DNA from: Flavobacterium sp. | Lineage (GTDB): Bacteria > Bacteroidota > Bacteroidia > Flavobacteriales > Flavobacteriaceae | DNA: 64,000 bases | Assembly (NCBI GenBank): GCA_016787805.1 | Contig: JAEUTY010000038.1 | Coordinates: 1-64,000, forward strand | Direction of reading: 5' to 3' | Shown: one piece after another, positions 7,906 through 17,526 of the stretch | Position numbering within the stretch: position 1 is the stretch's first letter | Layout: each line of letters starts with the position of its first letter | Program-made: the position numbers and the translations under genes | The notes under the pieces: generated by a model | Database searches by the model: none | What the model saw: the letters and a program-made list of their open reading frames with translations, nothing else | Told to the model about the DNA's origin: nothing

Positions 7906-8712
7906 TTATTGCAAATAATAAATGTATCCAAAGTTCAACCAAACCAACCAGTCGTTAGCTTTGTTTTCAGGATATAAAACCGGATTTGGACTCAAACCAT
8001 CCACCCAATTCGAAAAGTAGTATTGCCATCTTAAGTCAACCATTAAATCGGATAAAGGAGTTAATTTGTAACGAGTTCCAATACTTGAAACAACAGACCA
8101 AGTGGTTCCACCTTTAAGGTCAAAAGCGTTCAAGTATTTTTGAGGAGTTGGTGTTGGAAGGTTTGTTCCAATAGAACCTAAACCAGGACCAAGATCAGAA
8201 TAGGCTGTTGGTTTGTAAAAACTAAATTGCCCACCTAAACTAATAAAAGGAGCCCAAGCACCTACTGTTGCAGAGAAATCTCTAATACTATATGGGAAAA
8301 ACTCTAACTGCATACCTATGTTAGTAACCGCTGTACTTCCATGCATGGCTCTTAATTGTTGCGCTGTATCCGAATTTTTTTCTGGAGAAACCCATTGACC
8401 AAAATGATCCAATTTTGTTTTGTTGTAAGATAACTCAGTTCTTAATTTAAAGTGGTCGTTAAAATAGGTCTCAGGTGTATAACAGTTACATTCTGCTTTG
8501 TAGGAGAAATTTAAGTAATGAATCAAACCTATTCCATAACCAGTATTTCCAGCATTTGTAGAAAAATCATAACGCTCACCGTAATCCGATTGAAAGGCCA
8601 CAGGTCCAACAATTGCACCGATTTCGTGTGAAAAACCAAACTGAGCATTTACTTTATTTGAAACACAAAATAAAAGTAAAAAAGACACTAAGATATATTT
8701 GGGCATTTTCAT
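7906..8712 (-). CDS. Outer-membrane-like beta-rich protein, function unknown
   Basis: A 268-residue protein with a signal peptide (hydrophobic stretch at residues 6-18, cleavage near VNAQ). The mature part has alternating beta strands and ends in an aromatic residue pattern (NFGYIYYLQ), which suggests an outer-membrane barrel. An NCNC-type cysteine pair lies near residue 80. The N-terminal FSHEIGAIVGPVAFQSDYG is a conserved stretch I associate with Flavobacteriia proteins of unknown role. It is divergent from gdhA, with its own -7 box TATATTTG at 8733-8740 (minus). Confidence 0.7.
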   Translation of the reverse strand: MKMPKYILVSFLLLFCVSNKVNAQFGFSHEIGAIVGPVAFQSDYGERYDFSTNAGNTGYGIGLIHYLNFSYKAECNCYTPETYFNDHFKLRTELSYNKTKLDHFGQWVSPEKNSDTAQQLRAMHGSTAVTNIGMQLEFFPYSIRDFSATVGAWAPFISLGGQFSFYKPTAYSDLGPGLGSIGTNLPTPTPQKYLNAFDLKGGTTWSVVSSIGTRYKLTPLSDLMVDLRWQYYFSNWVDGLSPNPVLYPENKANDWLVWLNFGYIYYLQ

Positions 8713-8732
8713 ATACTTATTTCATTTGCTGA

Positions 8733-8740
8733 CAAATATA
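8733..8740 (-). promoter_or_regulatory. -7 box TATATTTG for the beta-rich outer-membrane-like gene
   Basis: Perfect TAnnTTTG match on the minus strand, 20 bases upstream of the ATG. A TTG lies 15 bases further up, shorter than the usual spacing. Confidence 0.5.
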
Positions 8741-8912
8741 TAAAAACATCATTCACAATTAAAATTATTTTAAAAATTACTTCAAAAACAGTAAAAAAAA
8801 CTTTTTTAACATTCAAAAGCACCAAATTTTTTACAATCCTTTAAGATTTCTTGCCAATCAAATAAAAATTTTGAGAAATCAAAAAAAATTATAGTACTAT
8901 TTTAATAAAATG

Positions 8913-8920
8913 TATATTTG
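8913..8920 (+). promoter_or_regulatory. -7 box TATATTTG for gdhA
   Basis: Perfect TAnnTTTG match predicting a start near 8925 and a leader of about 40 bases. The 8713-8964 gap is otherwise AT-rich, with no further feature seen. Confidence 0.55.
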
Positions 8921-8964
8921 TGCGATTTTACGAAAACGTTTTCTTAAACATTAAAAATAATATT

Positions 8965-10308
8965 ATGTCACAAAGTATTCATTCTTTTTTAGAAGCTGTA
9001 TCTAAAAGAAATGCAAATGAACCTGAGTTTTTACAAGCAGTAAAAGAAGTAGCTGAAACAGTTATTCCTTTCATTGAAGAAAATAAAAAATACCAAAACA
9101 AAATGCTTTTGGAGCGTATGGTTGAACCAGAAAGAGTAATCATGTTTAGAGTAACTTGGATTGACGACGCTGGAAATACGCAAGTAAACAGAGGTTACCG
9201 AATCCAAATGAATTCAGCAATCGGACCATACAAAGGAGGAATTCGTTTCCATCCAACGGTAAATTTAAGTATTTTGAAATTCTTGGCTTTTGAGCAAACG
9301 TTCAAAAATAGTTTAACTACTTTGCCTATGGGTGGAGGAAAAGGAGGTTCTGACTTTGATCCAAAAGGAAAATCAGATAACGAAATCATGAAATTCTGTC
9401 AAAGTTTTATGACGGAATTATCAAAACATATTGGTGCTGATACTGACGTTCCTGCTGGAGATATTGGTGTTGGAGGAAGAGAAGTTGGCTACATGTTTGG
9501 TCAATACAAAAGATTAAGAAATGAATTCACTGGAGTTTTAACAGGAAAAGGAATCACTTTTGGAGGTTCATTAATCCGACCAGAAGCTACAGGATACGGA
9601 GATGTGTATTTTGCACAAAGTATGTTAGCTACTCGCGGTGATAGTTTCACAGGTAAAACAGTTGTCGTTTCTGGTTCGGGTAATGTGGCTCAATACGCTA
9701 TCGAAAAAGCAACTCAATTAGGAGGAAAAGTAGTGACGGCTTCTGATTCATCTGGTTATATTTATGATGCTGACGGAATCAATGCCGAAAAATTGGCTTA
9801 CATCATGGAAATCAAAAACGTAAACTACGGAAGAATTTCTGATTATGTGGCTAAATATCCAAGCGCTCAGTTCGTAGCTGGAAAACGTCCTTGGGAAGTT
9901 AAATGTGATATTGCATTGCCTTGTGCTACTCAAAACGAATTGAACGGAGAAGAAGCTCAAATGTTGGTTAACAACGGTTGTTTTTGTGTAGCTGAAGGTG
10001 CTAATATGCCATCAACTCCTGAAGCAATTGAAGTATTCCACAAAGCAAAAATATTATTCGCACCAGGAAAAGCTTCTAATGCTGGTGGTGTTGCCACTTC
10101 TGGTTTGGAAATGTCACAAAATTCATTGCGTTTAAGCTGGACAAGAGAAGAAGTTGACGAAAGATTAAAAAGAATTATGTCAGATATTCACGAATCGTGT
10201 GTAAAATACGGCAAAGATGCAAGCGGATATATCGATTATGTAAAAGGAGCAAACGTTGCTGGCTTTGTTAAAGTTGCCGATGCAATGTTAGCGCAAGGAA
10301 TTGTATAG
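8965..10308 (+). CDS. gdhA: NADP-type glutamate dehydrogenase
   Basis: Interconverts 2-oxoglutarate plus ammonium and glutamate. From the ATG at 8965 it is 447 residues, the usual length of hexameric GdhA. It shows YKGGIRFHP, the catalytic-lysine region PMGGGKGGSDFDPKGKSD, DVPAGDIGVGGREV, and the Rossmann motif VSGSGNVAQYA. An in-frame GTG at 8920 overlaps the -7 box and is rejected as a start. A terminator follows, so the gene is monocistronic. Confidence 0.97.
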   Translation: MSQSIHSFLEAVSKRNANEPEFLQAVKEVAETVIPFIEENKKYQNKMLLERMVEPERVIMFRVTWIDDAGNTQVNRGYRIQMNSAIGPYKGGIRFHPTVNLSILKFLAFEQTFKNSLTTLPMGGGKGGSDFDPKGKSDNEIMKFCQSFMTELSKHIGADTDVPAGDIGVGGREVGYMFGQYKRLRNEFTGVLTGKGITFGGSLIRPEATGYGDVYFAQSMLATRGDSFTGKTVVVSGSGNVAQYAIEKATQLGGKVVTASDSSGYIYDADGINAEKLAYIMEIKNVNYGRISDYVAKYPSAQFVAGKRPWEVKCDIALPCATQNELNGEEAQMLVNNGCFCVAEGANMPSTPEAIEVFHKAKILFAPGKASNAGGVATSGLEMSQNSLRLSWTREEVDERLKRIMSDIHESCVKYGKDASGYIDYVKGANVAGFVKVADAMLAQGIV

Positions 10309-10327
10309 TTCACACTAAAATAAATAC

Positions 10328-10368
10328 AAAAACCGTCTCATTAGCGATTTTGAGACGGTTTTTTTTTG
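10328..10368 (+). terminator. Intrinsic terminator after gdhA
   Basis: AAAAACCGTCTCA and TGAGACGGTTTTT arms with a loop of about ten bases and a long T-run. Confidence 0.9.
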
Positions 10369-10456
10369 AGCTTTTTTGTCTAACTAATTAAAAGAGAGCC
10401 AAAAATTCTCATTATTTTTTAAATGTATATGAAAATCCATTTAATTGCGTTTATAG

Positions 10457-10464
10457 TATATTTG
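10457..10464 (+). promoter_or_regulatory. -7 box TATATTTG before porZ
   Basis: Perfect TAnnTTTG match. The predicted start near 10468 gives a leader of about 16 bases to the ATG at 10484. Confidence 0.5.
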
Positions 10465-10483
10465 CAAATAGATTTTATTTTTG

Positions 10484-12793
10484 ATGCTTAAAAAAATTAT
10501 TTTTTATTCGTTGCTTTTGCTCTGCTTTATTGGTTTTGCTCAACAAAATCAAGAATGGCAAGGCTATTTTTCGTACAATACAATCAAAGATATTTCTACT
10601 TCTTCTACCTCGGTTTATGCAAGTGCAGAAAATGCTTTATTTATTAAAAACAGCTTGAATGATGTAGTAAGCACATTCAATTCGGTTGACGGATTTAAAC
10701 CTGATGAAATTTCGGCAATCTATTACAGTGAACAAAAGAATATTGTTTTTGTTGGAAATACCAACGGATTACTGCTGTTAATTCTTTCCGATGGTAGAGT
10801 GATACAAAAAAGAGGAATTATAGATGAAATTCCAGTAAGCCCAATTTTAAAGCAAATCAATAACTTTTACGAATACGAAAGTAAAATTTATATTTCATGT
10901 GATTATGGTATTTCCGTTTTCGATTTGAATACTCTTGAATTTGGCGATACTTACAATGTAGGAAATAATGGTCAGTACGGGAAAGTCTTTCAAACAACTG
11001 TTTGGAACAACGAAATTTATGCAGTTACACAATACGATGGAATTAAAAAAGGTTCGATTTCAAACACCAATCTAGTCGATTATAACCAGTGGCAAATTTT
11101 CAATTCGGGTTTTTTTAACGGCATTGCCACATATCAGAATCAATTAATTATCGCGAATTATGGTGTGCTATACAAATTTGACGGCTCACAGTACACCTCT
11201 ATTTTGACTTTATCAGAAAACATCAACAAACTTCGCATCAGCAACAATAATTTAGTTGTTCAATCACCTAATAAAGTCTATGTTTTTAATCAAAGTTTGC
11301 AACAAACAGGCTTAATTCAATCGAGTCAAGCCGTCGGGTTAAATGTGAGTTTCACTTGCGCGGAAACATTGGGAGAAACTGTTTATATTGGCACGAATAA
11401 AAGCGGAGTTCTAGCCTTTCCAATCGGTAATCCAAGTACATTTGAGATAATCAAACCCGATGGACCTGAACAAAATTATATTTTTAGACTCAAAAAATCC
11501 TCCACAACCTTATGGGCTCTTTACGGCAAATACGATCGAATATACAATCCTTACAATCCCACAAGTCCACCATACGGATTAGGACAATTTCCAATCAGTA
11601 AATTTTCCTCCGAAAATGGTTGGTCAGTTATTCCGTACAGCGATTTATTTGGCGCAAAATCATTATCCAACATTGCTTTTAAACCTAATAATGATAACGA
11701 ACTCTATATTAGTTCGTATTATTCGGGTTTGCTAAAAGTGGTCAATGAAGTTCCAACAACAATATACAACACAACCAATACAGGAAGCGATGGTTTGCAA
11801 ACTATACCAGGAGAAGTTCCAGACGATATAAGAGTAAACGGACCTGCTTTTGACAAAAATGGCAATCTTTGGATGACCAACAATATGGTAAACAAACCAT
11901 TAAAAGTATTCAAAGCCAGTGGTCAATGGCAATCGTTTGATTTTACAGAAGTTATTTCAGAAACATTCGACGAAAGTTATGCTAGTTTGGTTGTGGATAA
12001 AAATAACACCAAATGGATTCCAACAGCTAGAAATGGTGTTGTGGCTTTTAATGAAGAACAAGGGAATAAATCAATACTCATTAAATCAGGAACCGAGGGG
12101 AATTTGCCCGACACCGATGTGCGTTGTTTGGCTATTGATAACCGAAACCAACTTTGGATCGGAACTACAAAAGGATTGCGAATTGTGCAAAGTGTAGATC
12201 AGTTTCTTTCGGAAGACGAAATCCAGTCTCGAGCTATAATTATTCTAGAAGATGATTTGGCACAAGAATTATTTTATGAGCAATTTATTTTGGATATTGC
12301 GGTAGATGGCGCCAACCGAAAATGGGTTTCAATCGCCGATTCTGGTGTTTATTTGGTATCATCCAACGGCCAAGAAACTATTTACCATTTTACAAAAAGT
12401 GACTCACCATTACCAAGCGATAATGTCAATGATATTGAAATTGACGGTGTGACAGGTGAAGTTTTTTTTGCTACTGATAAAGGATTGGTTTCGTTTAAAG
12501 GTTCGGCTACAAAACCTAGCGAAGATTTGAGTAATGTTTATGTTTACCCAAATCCAGTGCGTCCCGAATACGATGGAACGGTTAAAATTAGCGGATTAAC
12601 CGACAAAGCCAATGTAAAAGTAACCGATGTTGCTGGAAATTTAGTTTATGAATCTACAGCTCTCGGAGGAACCATCGAATGGGATACCACTGCTTTTGGA
12701 AAATACAAAGTAGCTTCGGGTGTGTACATGATTTTTATCGCTGCTGAAGACGGAATCGAAACCAAAGTCAAAAAAGTAATGATTGTGCGTTAA
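10484..12793 (+). CDS. porZ: PorZ-like T9SS beta-propeller protein
   Basis: A 769-residue protein with a signal peptide (cleavage after GFAQ), an N-terminal PorZ-type propeller beginning WQGYFSYNTI, further propeller blades with repeated LWIGT/LWMTNN/KWI patterns, and a C-terminal domain starting VYVYPNPVRPEY and ending KKVMIVR. PorZ in Porphyromonas delivers A-LPS to the type IX attachment complex at the cell surface, and the same role is inferred here. It lies directly upstream of recO, an arrangement I recognise from Flavobacteriia. ATG 10484 is preferred over the TTG one codon earlier. A generic two-component-type propeller protein is the alternative. Confidence 0.8.
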   Translation: MLKKIIFYSLLLLCFIGFAQQNQEWQGYFSYNTIKDISTSSTSVYASAENALFIKNSLNDVVSTFNSVDGFKPDEISAIYYSEQKNIVFVGNTNGLLLLILSDGRVIQKRGIIDEIPVSPILKQINNFYEYESKIYISCDYGISVFDLNTLEFGDTYNVGNNGQYGKVFQTTVWNNEIYAVTQYDGIKKGSISNTNLVDYNQWQIFNSGFFNGIATYQNQLIIANYGVLYKFDGSQYTSILTLSENINKLRISNNNLVVQSPNKVYVFNQSLQQTGLIQSSQAVGLNVSFTCAETLGETVYIGTNKSGVLAFPIGNPSTFEIIKPDGPEQNYIFRLKKSSTTLWALYGKYDRIYNPYNPTSPPYGLGQFPISKFSSENGWSVIPYSDLFGAKSLSNIAFKPNNDNELYISSYYSGLLKVVNEVPTTIYNTTNTGSDGLQTIPGEVPDDIRVNGPAFDKNGNLWMTNNMVNKPLKVFKASGQWQSFDFTEVISETFDESYASLVVDKNNTKWIPTARNGVVAFNEEQGNKSILIKSGTEGNLPDTDVRCLAIDNRNQLWIGTTKGLRIVQSVDQFLSEDEIQSRAIIILEDDLAQELFYEQFILDIAVDGANRKWVSIADSGVYLVSSNGQETIYHFTKSDSPLPSDNVNDIEIDGVTGEVFFATDKGLVSFKGSATKPSEDLSNVYVYPNPVRPEYDGTVKISGLTDKANVKVTDVAGNLVYESTALGGTIEWDTTAFGKYKVASGVYMIFIAAEDGIETKVKKVMIVR

Positions 12794-12801
12794 ATCAGTA
12801 A

Positions 12802-12829
12802 ACTTCGTACTTCGTAAATCGTACTTTAA
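12802..12829. repeat. Period-7 tract (ACTTCGT) before recO
   Basis: ACTTCGT, ACTTCGT, AAATCGT, ACTTTAA: four heptamers filling most of the porZ-recO gap and ending two bases before the recO ATG. Confidence 0.8.
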
Positions 12830-12831
12830 AA

Positions 12832-13545
12832 ATGTTAGTCAAAACAAAAGCAATCGTAATTTCTTCTTTAAAATACCAAGAAAAAAGCTTGATTGTCAAA
12901 TGTTTTACTCAATCGGACGGCTTAAAAAGTTACTTTGTTCAAAGCGCTTTTTCAAATAAAAAAAACAACCAAAAAATCGCTTATTTCCAACCTTTGACTA
13001 TTTTAGAAATTGAAGCCAACCACAAGAACAAAGGCACTTTAGAGCATTTCAAAGAAATCAAATTGGCATCAGCATATCAAACGATTAATGTTGATATTGT
13101 TAAAAGCACAATCGTTATTTTTCTCTCCGAAATGTTGCATCATTCCATCCAAGAAGAAGAAAAAAACGAAGACTTATTTACCTTCCTCGAAACCGCCTTG
13201 CTTTGGCTTGACACTCATGAAGAAAACGCCAATTTTCACCTCATTTTATTGCTAGAAATCACCAAGTTTCTGGGTTTTTATCCCGATAATTCTGAAAATG
13301 ACCTACAGTTTTTCGAAATGACTGAAGGTGTTTTTTCTGCTTTTCAAGGCGTGAGTTGCCTTAGCGAACACGAAACGTTTTTGTTCAAAAAATTAATGAA
13401 CCTCAAATTCGACTCTGATCAGAAGATTTTTGCTGGAATCGAACGTCAAATGCTACTCAAAATCCTCTTGGATTACTATTCGATTCACCTTGACGGGTTC
13501 AAAAAACCCAAATCACTCGACGTTTTAAAGGAGGTTTTTGCATAA
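12832..13545 (+). CDS. recO: DNA repair protein RecO
   Basis: A 237-residue RecO that would load RecA on SSB-coated DNA with RecR in recombinational repair. The N-terminal OB fold starts MLVKTKAIVISSLKYQEKSLIV and is followed by the helical C-terminal domain (ITKFLGFYPD). The zinc-finger cysteines of some RecO proteins are absent, as is usual in this phylum. It sits downstream of porZ with a 38-base gap. Confidence 0.9.
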   Translation: MLVKTKAIVISSLKYQEKSLIVKCFTQSDGLKSYFVQSAFSNKKNNQKIAYFQPLTILEIEANHKNKGTLEHFKEIKLASAYQTINVDIVKSTIVIFLSEMLHHSIQEEEKNEDLFTFLETALLWLDTHEENANFHLILLLEITKFLGFYPDNSENDLQFFEMTEGVFSAFQGVSCLSEHETFLFKKLMNLKFDSDQKIFAGIERQMLLKILLDYYSIHLDGFKKPKSLDVLKEVFA

Positions 13546-13547
13546 TT

Positions 13548-13626
13548 TCCAAATTTCCAATTCCTTTATTGCGCAATTGCAAAAACTCATCACTCATCAC
13601 GCATAACTCACAACTATTTATTACTT
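13548..13626. repeat. Two short-period tracts before ileS
   Basis: First AATTTCCA/AATTTCCA/ATTCC (period 8, about 13544-13567). Then ACTCATC, ACTCATC, ACGCATA, ACTCACA, ACTATTT, ATTACTT (period 7, 13585-13626). Together they fill most of the recO-ileS gap. TACTTTCG at 13622-13629 is a one-mismatch -7 box. Confidence 0.78.
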
Positions 13627-13654
13627 TCGCAAACTGATTTAAGATTACGACAAA

Positions 13655-16600
13655 ATGAGTACAAAATTTACTGAATACAAAGGACTTGACTTGCCAACTG
13701 TTGCATCCGAAGTTCTTGATTTTTGGAAAAAAAACCACGTCTTTGAACAAAGTGTAACTTCCCGCGAAGGGAACGAACCGTATGTGTTTTTTGAAGGTCC
13801 GCCATCTGCGAATGGTTTGCCGGGAATTCACCACGTAATGGCACGCGCGATTAAAGATATTTTTTGTCGTTATAAAACTCAAAAAGGCTACCAAGTAAAG
13901 CGTAAAGCAGGTTGGGACACGCACGGTTTACCTGTCGAACTCGGAACCGAAAAAGAACTCGGTATCACCAAAGAAGACATCGGAAAAACCATCTCGGTAG
14001 AAGAATACAACGAAGCGTGCAAACGAACTGTAATGCGCTACACCGACGTTTGGAACGACCTTACCGAAAAAATGGGTTATTGGGTCGATATGGAAGATCC
14101 TTACGTAACCTACAAATCCAAATACATGGAAAGCGTTTGGTGGTTGCTCAAACAAATTTACAACAAAGATTTACTATACAAAGGCTACACGATTCAACCG
14201 TATTCGCCCAAAGCGGGAACGGGTTTGTCTTCGCACGAAGTCAACCAACCCGGAAGTTACCGCGACGTTACCGATACAACGGTTGTCGCGCAATTCAAAA
14301 CTAAAAAGGAAACCCTACCAAACTTTTTACAAGGTTTTGGAGAAGTTTACATTTTGGCTTGGACGACAACGCCTTGGACATTGCCAAGTAATACGGCATT
14401 GACCGTTGGACCAAAAATCGACTATGTTTTGGTTGATACGTTCAATCAATATACCTTCCGACCTGTAAAAGTGATTTTGGCTAAAAATTTAGTCGGAAAA
14501 CAATTCGGGAAAACGTATTTTGAGTCGACAGAAGCTCATGATTTTGAAAACTTTAAAGAAGGCGATAAAAAAATTCCATTTCAAATTGTGGCCGAATGTA
14601 AAGGTTCAGATTTAGTCGGAATCCGCTACGAACAATTATTACCGTGGATTCTTCCGTATCAAAATCCAGAAAATGCTTTCCGAGTAATTTCAGGCGATTT
14701 CGTAACTACTGAAGACGGAACCGGAATTGTACACACTGCGCCAACATTTGGAGCTGATGATGCGAAAGTAGCCAAAGAAGCAACGCCCGAAGTGCCGCCG
14801 ATGTTGGTATTAGATGACAACGGAAATCCTGTTCCGCTAGTTGATTTACAAGGAAAATTCATTCAAGGTTTGGGTGAGTTTTCTGGGAAATATGTAAAAA
14901 ATGAATACTATAACGATGGTGAAGCGCCAGAACGCTCTGCCGATGTAGAAATCGCCATCCAATTAAAAGAAGAAAATAAGGCGTTTAAAGTCGAAAAATA
15001 CGTCCACAGTTACCCACATTGCTGGCGAACAGATAAACCGATTTTGTATTATCCACTGGATTCGTGGTTCATCAAAGTAACCGAAATCAAAGATCGAATG
15101 TTCGATTTGAACGATTCCATCAACTGGAAACCTAAAGCAACAGGCGAAGGTCGATTCGGAAATTGGTTGAAAAACGCCAACGATTGGAACTTATCGCGTT
15201 CACGCTACTGGGGAATTCCATTGCCAATTTGGAGAACCGACGATAAAACCGAAGAAGTACTAATTGGTTCAGTGGAAGAATTGTACAACGCAATTGAAAA
15301 ATCAATAGCGGCTGGTTTCCAAAAGGAAAATCCGTTCCAAGGTTTTGTAGTTGGAAATATGAGTGAAGAAAATTACGATTTGGTGGATTTACATAAAAAT
15401 GTAGTAGATAATATCGTTTTAGTTTCGCCATCAGGAAAACCAATGAAACGCGAATCCGATTTGATCGATGTTTGGTTCGATTCGGGCGCAATGCCTTACG
15501 CGCAATGGCATTATCCGTTTGAAAACAAAGATTTAATCGACGATAACAAAGCATTTCCGGCCGATTTCATTGCTGAAGGTGTTGATCAAACACGTGGATG
15601 GTTTTACACTTTGCACGCCATAGGAACTCTAGTTTTTGACAAAATTGCTTATAAAAACGTAGTGTCTAACGGTTTGGTTTTGGATAAAAACGGCCAAAAA
15701 ATGTCCAAACGTTTGGGTAATGCGGTTGATCCTTTTGAAACCTTAAAAGAATATGGTCCAGATGCGACGCGTTGGTACATGATTGCCAATGCGAATCCGT
15801 GGGATAACTTAAAATTTGATATCGAAGGTGTAGCCGAAGTGCGTAGAAAATTCTTCGGAACATTGTACAACACGTATTCGTTTTTCGCTTTGTATGCGAA
15901 TATCGATAATTTCACCTATGCTGAAGCTGAAATTCCGTTGAACGAACGACCTGAAATTGACCGTTGGATTTTATCGGAATTACACACATTAATAAAAGTC
16001 GTTGACGAAGCTTACGCTGATTACGAACCAACCAAAGCGGCTCGTGCGATTTCTGATTTCGTTCAAGAAAACTTGAGTAATTGGTACGTTCGTTTGTGTC
16101 GAAGAAGATTCTGGAAAGGCGAATACGGAACCGATAAAATTGCAGCGTATCAAACTTTATATACTTGCTTGCTGAATGTAGCCAAACTTTCCGCTCCAAT
16201 AGCGCCATTCTTTATGGACAAATTGTATTGCGATTTGGTCAATGCGACTGAAAGCGAGAGTTTTACTAGTGTTCACCTAGCAAAATTCCCTGTTTCAGTT
16301 GAAAACTTTGTTGATAAATCGCTCGAGAGCAAAATGATGAAAGCACAAACAGTTTCATCACTCGTTTTATCGCTTCGTAAAAAAGAAATGATAAAAGTAC
16401 GTCAACCGTTGCAAAAGGTTATGATTCCTGTGCTTGACGAGGTTCAGCGTGCTGAAATTGAGGCGGTTTCTGACTTAATTAAAGCCGAAGTTAACGTGAA
16501 AGAAGTGCAACTTTTAGACGATGCTTCGGGTGTTTTGGTGAAGCAAATCAAGCCTAATTTTAAAGCTTTAGGACCGCGTTTTGGTAAGGATATGGGGTTG

Positions 16601-17056
16601 ATTTCCAAAGAAATACAAAACTTTTCTCAAGAACAAATCAACGAAATTGACGCCAAAGGCGAGTTAACGCTTGTTATTTCGGGAAATAGTATAACTTTAA
16701 CATCCCAAGATGTTGAAATCACTTCTCAAGACATTCCAGGTTGGTTGGTCGCTAATGCGAACGGAATTACTGTAGCTTTAGACATCACGATTACCGAGGG
16801 ATTAAAACAAGAAGGAATTGCTCGAGAATTGGTTAACCGAATCCAAAATATCCGAAAAGATTCAGGATTTGAAGTAACCGATAAAATAAAAGTGGAATTG
16901 CAACGTAATGGAGAATTAGAGCAGGCAATTAAAAATAACGAAAACTATATCATGTCGGAAACATTAACTCAAGAATTGGTTTTTGAAGATGAAGTAAAAA
17001 ATGGTATAGAAATTGAATTCGATGACATAAAAACAATGATATTAATCTCAAAATAG
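13655..17056 (+). CDS. ileS: Isoleucyl-tRNA synthetase, type 2
   Basis: Charges tRNA-Ile. At 1133 residues it is the long, eukaryote-like type 2 form rather than the roughly 940-residue type 1. The class I signature at residues 57-60 is GIHH rather than HxGH (context NGLPGIHHVMAR). KMSKR is at 682-686. The editing domain and C-terminal anticodon-binding region are present. Published work on type 2 IleRS links the swapped GxHH motif to very high mupirocin resistance, so this enzyme is predicted to be insensitive. The DksA-like gene follows after seven bases and then lspA. Confidence 0.96.
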   Translation: MSTKFTEYKGLDLPTVASEVLDFWKKNHVFEQSVTSREGNEPYVFFEGPPSANGLPGIHHVMARAIKDIFCRYKTQKGYQVKRKAGWDTHGLPVELGTEKELGITKEDIGKTISVEEYNEACKRTVMRYTDVWNDLTEKMGYWVDMEDPYVTYKSKYMESVWWLLKQIYNKDLLYKGYTIQPYSPKAGTGLSSHEVNQPGSYRDVTDTTVVAQFKTKKETLPNFLQGFGEVYILAWTTTPWTLPSNTALTVGPKIDYVLVDTFNQYTFRPVKVILAKNLVGKQFGKTYFESTEAHDFENFKEGDKKIPFQIVAECKGSDLVGIRYEQLLPWILPYQNPENAFRVISGDFVTTEDGTGIVHTAPTFGADDAKVAKEATPEVPPMLVLDDNGNPVPLVDLQGKFIQGLGEFSGKYVKNEYYNDGEAPERSADVEIAIQLKEENKAFKVEKYVHSYPHCWRTDKPILYYPLDSWFIKVTEIKDRMFDLNDSINWKPKATGEGRFGNWLKNANDWNLSRSRYWGIPLPIWRTDDKTEEVLIGSVEELYNAIEKSIAAGFQKENPFQGFVVGNMSEENYDLVDLHKNVVDNIVLVSPSGKPMKRESDLIDVWFDSGAMPYAQWHYPFENKDLIDDNKAFPADFIAEGVDQTRGWFYTLHAIGTLVFDKIAYKNVVSNGLVLDKNGQKMSKRLGNAVDPFETLKEYGPDATRWYMIANANPWDNLKFDIEGVAEVRRKFFGTLYNTYSFFALYANIDNFTYAEAEIPLNERPEIDRWILSELHTLIKVVDEAYADYEPTKAARAISDFVQENLSNWYVRLCRRRFWKGEYGTDKIAAYQTLYTCLLNVAKLSAPIAPFFMDKLYCDLVNATESESFTSVHLAKFPVSVENFVDKSLESKMMKAQTVSSLVLSLRKKEMIKVRQPLQKVMIPVLDEVQRAEIEAVSDLIKAEVNVKEVQLLDDASGVLVKQIKPNFKALGPRFGKDMGLISKEIQNFSQEQINEIDAKGELTLVISGNSITLTSQDVEITSQDIPGWLVANANGITVALDITITEGLKQEGIARELVNRIQNIRKDSGFEVTDKIKVELQRNGELEQAIKNNENYIMSETLTQELVFEDEVKNGIEIEFDDIKTMILISK

Positions 17057-17063
17057 AATAAAG

Positions 17064-17444
17064 ATGGTAGAAGAAAAAATGAGATACTCAGATGCTGATT
17101 TAGCAGAGTTCAAAGAATTAATCCTCAAAAAAATTGAAAAAGCGCAAGCCGATTTAGAATTGATAAAGAGCGCTTATATGAATGATTTAAATAACGGAAC
17201 AGACGATACTTCGCCAACCTTCAAAGCTTTTGAAGAAGGTAGTGAAACGATGTCTAAAGAAGCCAATTCCCAATTAGCGATTCGCCAAGAAAAATTCATT
17301 CGCGACTTGAAAAATGCACTTTTCAGAGTAGAAAACAAAACCTATGGTGTTTGTAAAGTAACGGGAAAATTAATTTCAAAAGAACGTTTGAAAATTGTTC
17401 CGCACGCTACTATGAGTATTGAAGCGAAAAATATGCAACGTTAA
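17064..17444 (+). CDS. DksA/TraR-family protein lacking the zinc-finger cysteines
   Basis: A 126-residue protein. The N-terminal coiled-coil region is followed by YGVCKVTGKLISKERL and a PHAT-SIEAK segment, which align with the DksA zinc finger (C-x2-C ... C-x2-C). Only one cysteine, C97, remains, so zinc cannot be held in the usual way. DksA proteins enter the RNA polymerase secondary channel to tune transcription, and that role is inferred here from fold alone. This form is usual in Bacteroidota by my recollection. It lies between ileS and lspA. Confidence 0.85.
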   Translation: MVEEKMRYSDADLAEFKELILKKIEKAQADLELIKSAYMNDLNNGTDDTSPTFKAFEEGSETMSKEANSQLAIRQEKFIRDLKNALFRVENKTYGVCKVTGKLISKERLKIVPHATMSIEAKNMQR

Positions 17445-17461
17445 TTTCTTAAAATATCCAT

Positions 17462-17490
17462 AAAACGCTCCTTATTAGGGGCGTTTTTTT
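17462..17490 (+). terminator. Intrinsic terminator after the DksA-like gene
   Basis: AAAACGCTCC pairs with GGGGCGTTTT (one G-T pair) around a six-base loop, followed by T's. Confidence 0.88.
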
Positions 17491-17501
17491 TAAAATAATT
17501 C

Positions 17502-17509
17502 TATTTTTG
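17502..17509 (+). promoter_or_regulatory. -7 box TATTTTTG before lspA
   Basis: Matches TAnnTTTG just after the terminator. The predicted leader is about 14 bases, so lspA can be transcribed separately from ileS. Confidence 0.45.
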
Positions 17510-17526
17510 CTTTCAAATTGTTAAAA

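Noticed and set aside
8920-8964. GTG start adding 15 residues to gdhA
   Set aside because: It overlaps the -7 box, and the 447-residue form matches family length.
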